A DNA stretch of 64,000 nucleotides, taken from contig OZ220688.1 of NCBI GenBank assembly GCA_965116445.1, positions 4,825,902 through 4,889,901 on the forward strand, in the 5' to 3' direction. Positions 24,428-32,720 of the stretch are shown in pieces. The translations under genes and the position numbers were made by a program. The stretch comes from Multivorans sp965116445 (GTDB lineage Bacteria; Acidobacteriota; Thermoanaerobaculia; Multivoradales; Multivoraceae). The notes below the pieces were generated by a model that did no database searches, was not told the origin of the DNA, and was given only the letters and a program-made list of their open reading frames with translations. How positions within the stretch are numbered: position 1 is the stretch's first letter; each line of letters opens with the position of its first letter.

Positions 24428-26014
24428 ATGACCAGGGAGCGGGAGTCAGTCGAAGCGGATGGCTCGGTTCGCGGCCGGCAGGCAAGCGAGTTGGAGCAGC
24501 GGCTTGAAGAGTCGCGGCTGGGCGGAGGCTCCGAGCGCATCGATCGCCAGCACGCGAGCGGCAAGTTGACGGCTCGGGAACGGGTCGATCTGCTGCTCGA
24601 TCCGGGGTCGTTCGTCGAGATCGACGCGCTGGTGACTCACCGCTGCACCGATTTCGGCATGGCCGAGCAGCGCATCCCGGGTGACGGCGTGGTGTGCGGG
24701 CACGGTCGGGTGGACCAGCGCTCCGTGTACGTCTTCGCGCAGGACTTCACCGTGTTCGGCGGGTCGCTGTCTGAAACGAACGCCCGCAAGATCTGCAAGG
24801 TGATGGATCTGGCGGTCGAGAACGGCGCTCCGGTCGTGGGTCTGAACGATTCGGGCGGGGCCCGCATCCAGGAGGGTGTCGCCTCGCTGGGGGGCTACGC
24901 CGACATCTTCCTTCGCAACACGCTGGCATCGGGCGTGGTGCCCCAGATCAGCGCGATCATGGGGCCATGCGCGGGGGGCGCGGTCTACTCGCCGGCGATC
25001 ACCGATTTCGTGCTGATGGTCGAGGGCACGAGCTACATGTTCGTAACCGGGCCTGACGTGATCAAGACGGTCACCCACGAGGACGTCTCGATGGAGGAGT
25101 TGGGCGGCGCGAAGACGCACGCGCGGCGCAGCGGCGTGGCGCACTTCACCGCCCCCGACGACACAGCCTGCCTGCTGGCCGTTCGCGAACTTCTGGGTTA
25201 CCTGCCGGGCAACAACCTCGACGACCCGCCGCGACGGCCGACCGACGATCCGGACGACCGCGAAGCGCCTGAACTCGACGAACTGGTGCCGGTCGACCCG
25301 AACAAGCCCTACGACATCGGCGAGTTGATCCGGACCGTTGTCGACGACGGCCGGTTCCTCGAGGTGCACCGCCACTTCGCCCAGAACATCGTGGTCGGTT
25401 TCGCGCACTTCGGCGGCCGCAGCGTCGGCATCGTCGCCAACCAGCCGAACTACCTCGCCGGCGTCCTCGATATCGACGCGGCGGTCAAGGGCGGTCGGTT
25501 CGTGCGTTTCTGCGACGCTTTCAACATCCCGCTCGTCACCTTCGAGGATGTGCCGGGCTTCCTGCCGGGCGTGCAGCAGGAGCACGGCGGGATCATCCGC
25601 AACGGCGCCAAGCTGCTGTACGCGTTCGCCGAGGCGACGGTGCCGAAGATCACCGTGATCACCCGCAAGGCATACGGCGGCGCCTACTGCGTGATGGCCA
25701 GCAAGCACCTGCGCACGGACGTCAACCTGGCCTATCCGACCGCGGAGATCGCTGTGATGGGGCCGAGCGGAGCGGTCAACATCCTCTACCGCCAGCAGAT
25801 CCGGGACGCGGAAGACCCCGAGGCGCTGCGTGAACGGATGGCCGCCGAGTACCGGGAGAAGTTCTCCAACCCCTACGTGGCGGCGGAGCGCGGCTTCGTC
25901 GACGCCGTGATCGCGCCGCGCACGACACGCAGGGAGATCGTGCGGGCGCTGCGGCAACTCGAGGGCAAGCGGTCCGGCGTGCCGGCGAAGAAGCACGGCA
26001 GCGTGCCGCTCTAA
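24428..26014 (+). CDS. Acyl-CoA carboxylase carboxyltransferase (beta) subunit
   Basis: 528 aa enzyme that moves CO2 from biotin to an acyl-CoA, probably propionyl-CoA. Crotonase-fold N- and C-domains: RIDRQHASGKLTARERVDLL near the start, LNDSGGARIQEGVASLGGYA and IMGPCAGGAVYSPAITDF (acyl-CoA oxyanion Gly pairs), then VPGFLPGVQQEHGGIIRNGAK and ITRKAYGGAYCVMASK (carboxybiotin oxyanion). Length is right for PccB/MmdA. ATG at 24428 fits homologues; GTG at 24407 is an alternative. The matching alpha subunit is 18 kb away at 4.1-6.1 kb. Confidence 0.92.
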   Translation: MTRERESVEADGSVRGRQASELEQRLEESRLGGGSERIDRQHASGKLTARERVDLLLDPGSFVEIDALVTHRCTDFGMAEQRIPGDGVVCGHGRVDQRSVYVFAQDFTVFGGSLSETNARKICKVMDLAVENGAPVVGLNDSGGARIQEGVASLGGYADIFLRNTLASGVVPQISAIMGPCAGGAVYSPAITDFVLMVEGTSYMFVTGPDVIKTVTHEDVSMEELGGAKTHARRSGVAHFTAPDDTACLLAVRELLGYLPGNNLDDPPRRPTDDPDDREAPELDELVPVDPNKPYDIGELIRTVVDDGRFLEVHRHFAQNIVVGFAHFGGRSVGIVANQPNYLAGVLDIDAAVKGGRFVRFCDAFNIPLVTFEDVPGFLPGVQQEHGGIIRNGAKLLYAFAEATVPKITVITRKAYGGAYCVMASKHLRTDVNLAYPTAEIAVMGPSGAVNILYRQQIRDAEDPEALRERMAAEYREKFSNPYVAAERGFVDAVIAPRTTRREIVRALRQLEGKRSGVPAKKHGSVPL

Positions 26015-26098
26015 CGGACAGGCGGGAGCGGCGGCTTACCGGAAAGACCGGGCACGAGAAAGACAACGACAGAACAACGACGGGGAGCGACCGAACGA

Positions 26099-26611
26099 AT
26101 GAGCGACATCAGGGTAGGGATCGTCATGGGCAGCGATTCGGACTGGCCGACGATGAAGAAGGCGGCGAAGGTCTGCGCCGATTTCGGCGTCGGCTGCGAA
26201 TCCCGGGTCCTCTCGGCCCACCGGACCCCGCGGGAGACGGCCGAGTGGGCCGAAGGCGCGGCCGAGCGGGGCATCGGCGTGCTGATCGCCGGCGCCGGCG
26301 TCGCCGCCGCACTCCCGGGTGTCGTGGCGGCCGCGACGATCCTGCCGGTCGTCGGTGTCCCGGTGGCGAGCGGTCCGCTGAACGGCGTCGACGCCCTGCT
26401 GGCGATCGTGCAGATGCCCCCGGGCATCCCCGTCGCGACGGTGGGCGTGAACCGGGCCGACAACGCGGCGCTGCTGGCGCTTCAGATTCTCGGGCTGGGG
26501 GACCCGGATCTTGCGGCTGCCGTGGCCGACCACCGGCGCCGGCTGGGCGAGAGCGTGGCGGCGGCCGACGAGCGTGTGCGGCGGGACTCCGAATCGCTGG
26601 AGAGCGCATGA
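26099..26611 (+). CDS. purE: N5-carboxyaminoimidazole ribonucleotide mutase
   Basis: Class I PurE, 170 aa, converts N5-CAIR to CAIR in purine synthesis in the cytoplasm. VGIVMGSDSDWPTMKKA, VLSAHRTPRE (catalytic His) and PVASGPLNGVDALLAIVQMPPG (substrate loop) are diagnostic. purK is not adjacent. Stop overlaps rpiB by ATGA, giving translational coupling. Confidence 0.95.
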   Translation: MSDIRVGIVMGSDSDWPTMKKAAKVCADFGVGCESRVLSAHRTPRETAEWAEGAAERGIGVLIAGAGVAAALPGVVAAATILPVVGVPVASGPLNGVDALLAIVQMPPGIPVATVGVNRADNAALLALQILGLGDPDLAAAVADHRRRLGESVAAADERVRRDSESLESA

Positions 26612-27045
26612 GATTCGCGCTCGGCGCCGACCACGCCGGGGTCGAGTTGAAGAGCCATCTGGGTGAGGTTCTGCGTGCCCGCGGCATCGAGGTCGTCGAC
26701 TTCGGCGCCGACGGTTCGGCCCCCGTCGACTACCCCGACAAGGCGGCGGCGGTGGCGCGAGCCGTCGCCTCGGGCGAGGCCGACCGCGGCCTGCTGGTGT
26801 GTGGCACCGGAGTCGGCATGGCGATGTCAGCGAACCGCTTCGCCGGCGTCCGGGCGGTCAACCCGAGCGACAGCTTCACGACCCGGATGTCCCGCGCCCA
26901 CAACGACGCGAACGTCCTCGCCCTGGGGGCCCGCGCCCTCGGCCCCGGCCAGGCCTCCGAACTGCTCGAGGTCTTCCTCGACACCCCCTTCGACGGCGAC
27001 CGCCACAGCGGTCGCGTCGCGAAGATCGACAGCGCGGCCGAGTAG
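26608..27045 (+). CDS. rpiB: Ribose-5-phosphate isomerase B
   Basis: 145 aa cytoplasmic isomerase interconverting ribose 5-phosphate and ribulose 5-phosphate, supplying PRPP for nucleotides. LGADHAGVELK at the start, catalytic Cys65 in CGTGVGMAMSANR, and SRAHNDANVLALGARALG match RpiB/LacB. The ATG overlaps the purE stop. Convergent with folC. Confidence 0.93.
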   Translation: MRFALGADHAGVELKSHLGEVLRARGIEVVDFGADGSAPVDYPDKAAAVARAVASGEADRGLLVCGTGVGMAMSANRFAGVRAVNPSDSFTTRMSRAHNDANVLALGARALGPGQASELLEVFLDTPFDGDRHSGRVAKIDSAAE

Positions 27046-27108
27046 CACACCCTCAGGCCTCCGGACAGGCTGGAGGGCGTCGGCGCCGAGGACGTTCCCT
27101 GGGCAGTT

Positions 27109-28455
27109 TCAACCGCGGTAACCGGTGATGAAGTCTCGTGCGGCCGCCGGCACGCCGCAGCGGGCCCGCAGGGCGGTTCGGACCTCGCCGACCAGGTAGA
27201 GCGAGCCGGTGACGACCAGGATGCGGGCCGGATCCGCGGGCGCGTCCAGGCATCGAGCCAGCGCGCTTGCCGGGTCGGGGTCGACGACAGCACGACGGTT
27301 CCTGAGGAGCGGCAAGAGCGTTTCGGGTGACGCCGCCCGCCGATGGTCGGGCGCCGTCAGGACGATCCGGTTGGCTCGCTCGGCCAACTGGGACAGGCAG
27401 CGTTCCGGTTGCTTGTCGGCCAGGGCTCCGTACAGAAGATCGAACTCGAGGCCTGTCTCGTCGAGGTAGGAGCGGAGCGCGGCTGCGCCGGCGGGGTTGT
27501 GGGCCGCGTCGAAGAGGACGCGGCGGGGAGCCGCATCGGCTTCGATCTCGACCCACTCCAGGCGGCCCGGCCAGCGCACCGCCTCCAGCCCTTGCCTGGC
27601 CGCCTTGGGGTCGAACTCTCGCTCGTCGAGTGCGCAGAACTCCTCTGCCGCGCGCAGCGCGAGGGCGAGGTTGGTGAGCTGGTGGCCGCCGGCGAGTGGC
27701 GCCCGGAAGGCGTACCGGGCGTTCGGTGTGGTCAACGAGAGCTTCGACGAGGTTGCGGCTTGACGATCGAACGTGACCTCGGAGGCTGCGTTGACCAATC
27801 GGGCGCCGCAGACCGCGGCGCAGCGGTGGAGTTCGCGTTCGACTTCCGGCGGCGACCGCCAGGTCAGGCACTTGCGGCCGGGTCGCATCACGCCGGCTTT
27901 CTCGCCCGCAATCGACGTCAGGGTCCAGCCGAGTTGCTGCGCGTGGTCGCGGGCGACCTGGGTGATCACACAGAGCACGGGGCCCGAGACGTTCGTCGCG
28001 TCGAGACGGCCGCCCAGGCCGACCTCGAAGACGGCCGCGTCGACCTCCTGTTTCGCGAAGTGGAGCCAGGCCGCGGCGGTGAGACTCTCGAAGTAGGTAG
28101 GCGGCGCCGGTCCGGCGGCAGTGAGTACGCGTCGGAGGTGGGATCCGAGTTCGGCCTCGGTGATCGCCTCGCCGTCGATGCGGAGGCGCTCTTCGACGTG
28201 CTCGAGGTGGGGGGAGGTGTAGAGGCCGCAGCGGAAACCGGCGGCCGTCAGGAGCGACGCCAGCGCCGCGCTCGTCGAGCCCTTCCCGTTCGTGCCCGCG
28301 ACCAGGATCGTGGGTACTCCCAGTTGGGGATTGCCGAGGGCGCCGAGGAGGTCGCGGATCGCGTCGAGGCCGAACTTCTGGCCCCAGACCTCGAGCCGGT
28401 CGAGGATCTCCTGGGCCGAAGGTCTGGTCTGGCCGGTCACGTGGCGGCGCAGCAT
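27109..28455 (-). CDS. folC: Bifunctional folylpolyglutamate synthase / dihydrofolate synthase
   Basis: Mur-ligase-family enzyme of 448 aa that adds glutamate to dihydropteroate or folates using ATP. VAGTNGKGSTSAAL is the P-loop; LYTSPHLEHVEERLRIDG, VFEVGLGGRLDATN and FDAAHNPAGAAAL are FolC signatures. ATG at 28455, divergent from the yebC start with only 41 bases between. Confidence 0.93.
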   Translation of the reverse strand: MLRRHVTGQTRPSAQEILDRLEVWGQKFGLDAIRDLLGALGNPQLGVPTILVAGTNGKGSTSAALASLLTAAGFRCGLYTSPHLEHVEERLRIDGEAITEAELGSHLRRVLTAAGPAPPTYFESLTAAAWLHFAKQEVDAAVFEVGLGGRLDATNVSGPVLCVITQVARDHAQQLGWTLTSIAGEKAGVMRPGRKCLTWRSPPEVERELHRCAAVCGARLVNAASEVTFDRQAATSSKLSLTTPNARYAFRAPLAGGHQLTNLALALRAAEEFCALDEREFDPKAARQGLEAVRWPGRLEWVEIEADAAPRRVLFDAAHNPAGAAALRSYLDETGLEFDLLYGALADKQPERCLSQLAERANRIVLTAPDHRRAASPETLLPLLRNRRAVVDPDPASALARCLDAPADPARILVVTGSLYLVGEVRTALRARCGVPAAARDFITGYRG

Positions 28456-28479
28456 AGCGCCGCAAGATTCCCGCAGACC

Positions 28480-28487
28480 GCTACACT
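28480..28487 (+). promoter_or_regulatory. -10 promoter element ahead of yebC, predicts leaderless mRNA
   Basis: GCTACACT ends nine bases before the ATG at 28497 with no Shine-Dalgarno sequence between. The same GCTACACT octamer precedes the tRNA cluster and the Rrf2 gene. Confidence 0.55.
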
Positions 28488-28496
28488 AGGCGCCTC

Positions 28497-29261
28497 ATGT
28501 CCGGTCACAGCAAGTGGAGCACGATCAAGCACAAGAAGGCGGCGCAGGACGCCAAACGCAGCAAAGTCTTCACACGCATCCTCAAGGAGGTTGTCGTAGC
28601 GGCCCGGCTCGGTGGCGGCGATCCGGCGGGCAATCCCAGGCTGCGCCACGCGCTGTCGGAGGCGAAGGCCCACAACGTGCCGGGGGACAACATCGACCGG
28701 GCGATCAAGAAGGGGACCGGGGAACTCGAGGGCGTGTCCTACGAGGAGGTCACCTACGAGGGCTACGGCCCCGGCGGGGTCGCGGTCCTGGTCGAGACGC
28801 TGACGGACAACCGGAACCGGACCGTGTCTGAGGTGCGGCATCTGTTCACCAAGCACGGTGGAAACCTCGGCGAGAACGGCTGCGTCGCCTGGATGTTCCA
28901 CCGGCGGGGCTTCTTCGCGTTCGACCGTGAATCGATGGAGGAGTCCGGGATCGACGAGGAGGCGCTGGTCGAGCTGGCGCTGGAACTCGAAGCCGAGGAT
29001 TTCTCGGTCGAGAAGGACAGCTACAACGTCTACACATCGGTCGAGGCCTTTCACGCAACGAAGGACGAGGTCGAGGCGCGCGGCCTCGTGACTGGTGTCG
29101 CCCAGTTGACGATGGAGCCCCAGAACCTGGTCCGGGTCGATGAAGCGGTGGCGGGTCAACTCGTTCGGCTGATCGATGCGCTGGAGGACCAGGACGACGC
29201 GCAGCACGTCTGGGCCAACTTCGACCTGGACGACGAGTTGCTGGAGCGGCTGGCTTCTTGA
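28497..29261 (+). CDS. yebC: YebC/PmpR-family protein
   Basis: 254 aa. MSGHSKWSTIKHKKAAQDAKR is the invariant family start; GGGDPAGNPRLRHALSEAK, NVPGDNIDRAIKKGTGE and YEGYGPGGVAVLVE follow. Family members act as DNA-binding regulators or, more recently, as ribosome-associated factors that ease translation of proline-rich stretches. As is common, it sits just upstream of ruvC. The promoter is unusually close to the ATG. Confidence 0.93.
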   Translation: MSGHSKWSTIKHKKAAQDAKRSKVFTRILKEVVVAARLGGGDPAGNPRLRHALSEAKAHNVPGDNIDRAIKKGTGELEGVSYEEVTYEGYGPGGVAVLVETLTDNRNRTVSEVRHLFTKHGGNLGENGCVAWMFHRRGFFAFDRESMEESGIDEEALVELALELEAEDFSVEKDSYNVYTSVEAFHATKDEVEARGLVTGVAQLTMEPQNLVRVDEAVAGQLVRLIDALEDQDDAQHVWANFDLDDELLERLAS

Positions 29262-29335
29262 TGGCCGCGGCGCAGCCGTGATCGTCGCGCCGCATCCTGC
29301 TCGCCGCACCCAGCCGTGAGCGGCGCAGCGTAGCC

Positions 29336-29842
29336 GTGATCGTCCTCGGTCTGGATCCCGGCAGCCGGTACACCGGCTACGGCGTGGTGGAACAGGAAGG
29401 GTCACGGCTGAGGGAGTTGGACTCGGGTCGCATCTCCCTGGTGTCCGAACCGGATATGGCGGCGCGGTTGGCTCGCCTGGCGGAGGGCGTCGAGCAGGCC
29501 CTCGACCGCTGGCAGCCCGCCGGCGCCGCCCTGGAGACCCTGTTTCACGGCCGCAACAGCCGCTCGCTGATCGCGCTCGCCCAGGCGCGGGGCGTCATCC
29601 TTTCGGTGCTGGGTCGCCGAGATTTGAAGGTGGAGGAAGTTTCGCCCGCGGAAGTCAAGAAGGCGGTGTGCGGCAACGGCCGGGCCGACAAGACCCAGGT
29701 GGCGCGCATGGTCGACGTGTTGTTGGGTGCCGGAGCGGGCCGGCGCAGCGCGGACGCGTCGGATGCGCTGGCCGTGGCGATCTACTACGTGCAGCAGCGT
29801 CCGCTGCAGAGGGTCGTGGAGGCGGCCCGGAGTGCGCGTTGA
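29336..29842 (+). CDS. ruvC: Holliday junction resolvase RuvC
   Basis: 168 aa endonuclease that cuts Holliday junctions with RuvAB. Catalytic acids Asp7 (LGLDPGS), Glu67 (ALETLF), Asp140 and Asp143 (ADASDALAVA) are all present. GTG start at 29336 because the protein must begin MIVLGLDPG. The gap after yebC holds repeated GCCGTGATCGTC segments, so a short duplication probably shaped this junction. ruvA and ruvB are not in the window. Confidence 0.95.
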   Translation: MIVLGLDPGSRYTGYGVVEQEGSRLRELDSGRISLVSEPDMAARLARLAEGVEQALDRWQPAGAALETLFHGRNSRSLIALAQARGVILSVLGRRDLKVEEVSPAEVKKAVCGNGRADKTQVARMVDVLLGAGAGRRSADASDALAVAIYYVQQRPLQRVVEAARSAR

Positions 29843-29880
29843 ACCGGGTCGAATCCACGGTTCCAATGCGGTAGCCGTGT

Positions 29881-29888
29881 GCTATATT
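29881..29888 (+). promoter_or_regulatory. Probable -10 element for the ExbB/ExbD/TonB cluster
   Basis: GCTATATT, TATATT as -10, lies about 150 bases before the exbB-like GTG at 30039. TTCCAA, 16 bases upstream, is a weak -35 candidate. The long leader shows no gene. Confidence 0.45.
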
Positions 29889-30038
29889 GCTCCACCGTTC
29901 CAAGGTGAGCCAGGCACCTCTCTCGGATTAGAGACCATGTGTAGGGGTCACCGTCCGTCCAGAATCGCGTCCGCCGATGGCGGGCGGTTCAATTCGGCCC
30001 GTCCCTGGCGGGTACACAGGTTTTGAGGAGGTAGCTAG

Positions 30039-30701
30039 GTGAACATTGGTGGCACGTTCTGGAAGTTGATGAACGAGGGCGGTCCCGTCATGTGGCCACT
30101 GCTCGCATTCTCCGTCATTGCACTCGCGGTGGTGGCCGAGCGGTTGTACGCGCTGTGGCGCGCCCGGATCAACGTTCACGAGTTCCTCCCCAAGGTGCGG
30201 AAGGCGCTGGTGGTCAACCGGTCGATCCGCGACGCGGTGAAGGTCTGCGAGGAGTACCGGGGTCCGGTCGCCTCGATCCTCAAGGCGGGGCTGATGAAGT
30301 ACGGTCAGCCCAAGGAAGACATCGAGAAGACGATCGAGAACGCGGCCCTGTTCGAGATGGGCCGCCTGGAGCGCGGTCTCGCCGTTCTGGCGACGACCGC
30401 CAACGTCGCTCCGCTGCTCGGCTTCTTCGGCACGGTGACCGGCATGATGGCCGGTTTCGACGCTCTCGCGGCGCAGGGCCTCTCCAACCCGGGCGCGGTC
30501 GCCACGGGTATCAAGGAGGCCCTGACGACGACGGCCGGCGGTCTCGCGGTCGCGATTCCCACGCAGCTCGCATACAACTACTTCATGAGCCGGATCAACA
30601 AGTTCGTGCGCGATATCGAGACCGCCGCGAACATGCTGCTCGAGACGTTCGGCGAGATGGAGCGCAGCGGTGTTTCGCCCGAGAGCGGCGAAGGCAACTA
30701 G
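30039..30701 (+). CDS. exbB: ExbB/TolQ/MotA-family proton channel protein
   Basis: 220 aa inner-membrane protein. Helix 1 (MWPLLAFSVIALAVVAERLYALW), a cytoplasmic loop, then two helices around VLATTANVAPLLGFFGTVTGMM and ALTTTAGGLAVAIPTQLAYNYF with the family Thr/Gly/Pro signatures. It works with ExbD to use the proton gradient for TonB. GTG start with GAGGAGG upstream. ExbB rather than TolQ is supported by the TonB gene downstream. Confidence 0.9.
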   Translation: MNIGGTFWKLMNEGGPVMWPLLAFSVIALAVVAERLYALWRARINVHEFLPKVRKALVVNRSIRDAVKVCEEYRGPVASILKAGLMKYGQPKEDIEKTIENAALFEMGRLERGLAVLATTANVAPLLGFFGTVTGMMAGFDALAAQGLSNPGAVATGIKEALTTTAGGLAVAIPTQLAYNYFMSRINKFVRDIETAANMLLETFGEMERSGVSPESGEGN

Positions 30702-30734
30702 GGTCTCTTCAGGTCCCAAGGCGAGGACAGCGAC

Positions 30735-31163
30735 ATGAAGCTCAAGGCATCCATCGAGCACAAGCCGAACATCCCGACGGCCTCGATGGCCGATATCGCC
30801 TTCCTGCTGATCATCTTCTTCATGCTGACGATCACCTTCGAGGTCGACAAGACCCAGGTGCAGTTGCCGAAGACGACCCTCAGGTACGAGATCCCGAAGA
30901 AGGCCGCCTACGTGTCGGTCGATCCGAACGGGCGCATCCGCGTATCCGACGGCAACTCGCAGAGTTCCCTGGTCAGTGCGGCCGACGAGGTGCTCTCGAT
31001 GGCCGCCACCGTGATCGCGACCGATCCGCAGAAGACCTTCGTGGTCAAGTCGGACGGCGACGTGCCGTGGGAGAAGGTCGACGAGGTCCTGGATGCCCTC
31101 AAGCGGGCCAAGGTGCGCGACCTGCGCCTTCTGTCCGATCAGCGAACGGTCGACGACCTCTAG
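30735..31163 (+). CDS. exbD: ExbD-family biopolymer transport protein (first copy)
   Basis: 142 aa. NIPTASMADIAFLLIIFFMLTITF is the single N-terminal helix with the conserved Asp that takes part in proton flow; the periplasmic domain ends DVPWEKVDEVLDALKRAKVRDL. It starts 33 bases after exbB. Confidence 0.9.
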   Translation: MKLKASIEHKPNIPTASMADIAFLLIIFFMLTITFEVDKTQVQLPKTTLRYEIPKKAAYVSVDPNGRIRVSDGNSQSSLVSAADEVLSMAATVIATDPQKTFVVKSDGDVPWEKVDEVLDALKRAKVRDLRLLSDQRTVDDL

Positions 31164-31213
31164 AGGGCGTGCAGGGCTATGCTGGAGCTTGACGATTCGG
31201 ATGGAGGCTCAGA

Positions 31214-31651
31214 ATGAAGATTGAACGTGACCGCCCGGACGACGAGATTCCGACCTCGTCGATGGCCGATATCGCCTTCCTGCTGATCGTGTTCTTCATG
31301 GTGACGACCACCTTCACGGCCACCCGCGGGCTCGACTTCGCGCTACCGGAGGACGACGACAACCCGCCGGTCATCGAGAAGGAAGAGTCCGTGCTGATCG
31401 AGATCTTCCCGGGAGGGAATCTGGTCGTGGACCAGAATCCGATGGAGCTCGGCGAGATCATCGAGTACCTGAAGCCGAAGCTGGAGCGGAATCCGAAGAA
31501 GCCTGTGATCATCCGGCCGGATATCGCAACGGAGTACAGGTACATGGTCGAGGTCTACGACGAGTTACGGCAGGGCGAAGAGCACGGACTGTCGGAACCG
31601 ATCAACATTTCCGTGCCGACTCAGCGCGAAATCCAGAGCTTCTGGTACTAG
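31214..31651 (+). CDS. exbD: ExbD-family biopolymer transport protein (second copy)
   Basis: 145 aa. Helix EIPTSSMADIAFLLIVFFMV carries the same SMADIAF motif and Asp as the first copy, but the periplasmic half differs (acidic PEDDDDNPP segment, YRYMVEVYDELRQ). Two ExbD genes behind one ExbB suggest a mixed stator. A complete structured repeat begins seven bases after its stop. Confidence 0.9.
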   Translation: MKIERDRPDDEIPTSSMADIAFLLIVFFMVTTTFTATRGLDFALPEDDDNPPVIEKEESVLIEIFPGGNLVVDQNPMELGEIIEYLKPKLERNPKKPVIIRPDIATEYRYMVEVYDELRQGEEHGLSEPINISVPTQREIQSFWY

Positions 31652-31657
31652 GAATGG

Positions 31658-31738
31658 GCGCGGCAGAAAGAACAGGGTGCGCCGGCCTGTCATCCGGCAT
31701 CCGGCGCAAAGCGCCGGTTTCCGGATGTTCTGCCGCGC
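31658..31738 (+). repeat. Complete structured intergenic repeat between exbD and tonB
   Basis: Outer arms GCGCGGCAGAA (31658-31668) and TTCTGCCGCGC (31728-31738) are perfect complements. Inside are GCCGG-CCTGTCAT-CCGGC and CCGGCGC-AAA-GCGCCGG. The first hairpin has a larger loop than other copies. It could end or weaken transcription between exbD and tonB. Confidence 0.85.
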
Positions 31739-31834
31739 TGGATCAGGCGTTCCGGAATAGGACCGACCCCGACCCCGATTACAGTTGACACGCGGAAACC
31801 ACACGTCGAACAGAACAACGAAGAGGTACCCCGG

Positions 31835-32584
31835 ATGAGTGACGAGAACCTCGAAGCGGCTGAATCCCCGGCAGAGGGGCCACAAGCGGAAGAAGCCCAG
31901 GCGGACACGCTGACGTCAGCGGAGCAGGGCTTCCTGACCTACGTGGAGGAAACCCGGGAGGACAACAAGACCTTCCGCTACTCGTTCGGCCTCGCCGTGC
32001 TACTGCACGCGATCCTGCTGATCGTCAAGCTGCCCGACCTCTACGGCGAAGTCGTGGCGCCACCGCCGAAGCCCAAGGTCTTCGTGGTCCAGCAGGTGCG
32101 CTTCAAGCCGCCACCGCCGGAAGTCGAGCAGCAGATTCCGAAGCCCAAGTCGAAGAAGGTGCCGATCCCCGATCCGACGCCCGATGAGCCGGAACCGATC
32201 CGCATCGACGAGCCCGAGGAGATCGACATTCCCGAGGTTGACGACCTGGACCTGTTCGACCTCCCTGAGGCGCCGCCTCCGCCGGAGCCGACCGGGCCGA
32301 TCTACGTCACCGGCGATGTGACGAAGCCCGCGAAGATCAACGAGGTCAAGCCGCAGTACACCGAGATCGCGCGCAAGGCGCGGATCCAGGGTGTCGTCAT
32401 TCTTCAGGCGACGATCGACAAGAACGGCGACATCACGGACGTGAAGGTGCTGAAGGGCCTGCACATGGGCCTCAGCGAGGCCGCCGTGACGGCGGTCAAG
32501 CAGTGGAAGTTCAAGCCGGCGACGCTCAACGGCAAGCCGGTAGCCGTCTACTACAACCTGACTGTCAACTTCCAGCTCCAGTAG
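31835..32584 (+). CDS. tonB: TonB-family energy transducer
   Basis: 249 aa. An acidic cytoplasmic tail of about 45 residues, a single membrane helix (SFGLAVLLHAILLIVKL), a Pro-rich periplasmic linker (KFPPPPEV-like, PKPKSKKVPIPDPTPDEPEP), and a C-terminal TonB domain from about 160 (VKPQYTEIARKARIQGVV ... AVTAVKQWKFKPATLNGKPV). It contacts outer-membrane TonB-dependent receptors and is driven by ExbB/ExbD. The cytoplasmic tail is longer than in E. coli TonB. AGAGGTACCCCGG precedes the ATG. Confidence 0.9.
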   Translation: MSDENLEAAESPAEGPQAEEAQADTLTSAEQGFLTYVEETREDNKTFRYSFGLAVLLHAILLIVKLPDLYGEVVAPPPKPKVFVVQQVRFKPPPPEVEQQIPKPKSKKVPIPDPTPDEPEPIRIDEPEEIDIPEVDDLDLFDLPEAPPPPEPTGPIYVTGDVTKPAKINEVKPQYTEIARKARIQGVVILQATIDKNGDITDVKVLKGLHMGLSEAAVTAVKQWKFKPATLNGKPVAVYYNLTVNFQLQ

Positions 32585-32720
32585 CGGGGTATTGGGGAGT
32601 TCAGGCCGGTGAGGCGCTTGCGCCGAGCCGGCCGTCGTCATCAAACGAACCCGACGTGACCGTCCACTTCCGATTCCAGCAGCCGGGAGTATCTGGCGCC
32701 CTATGAAGGAGGCCCGATAG

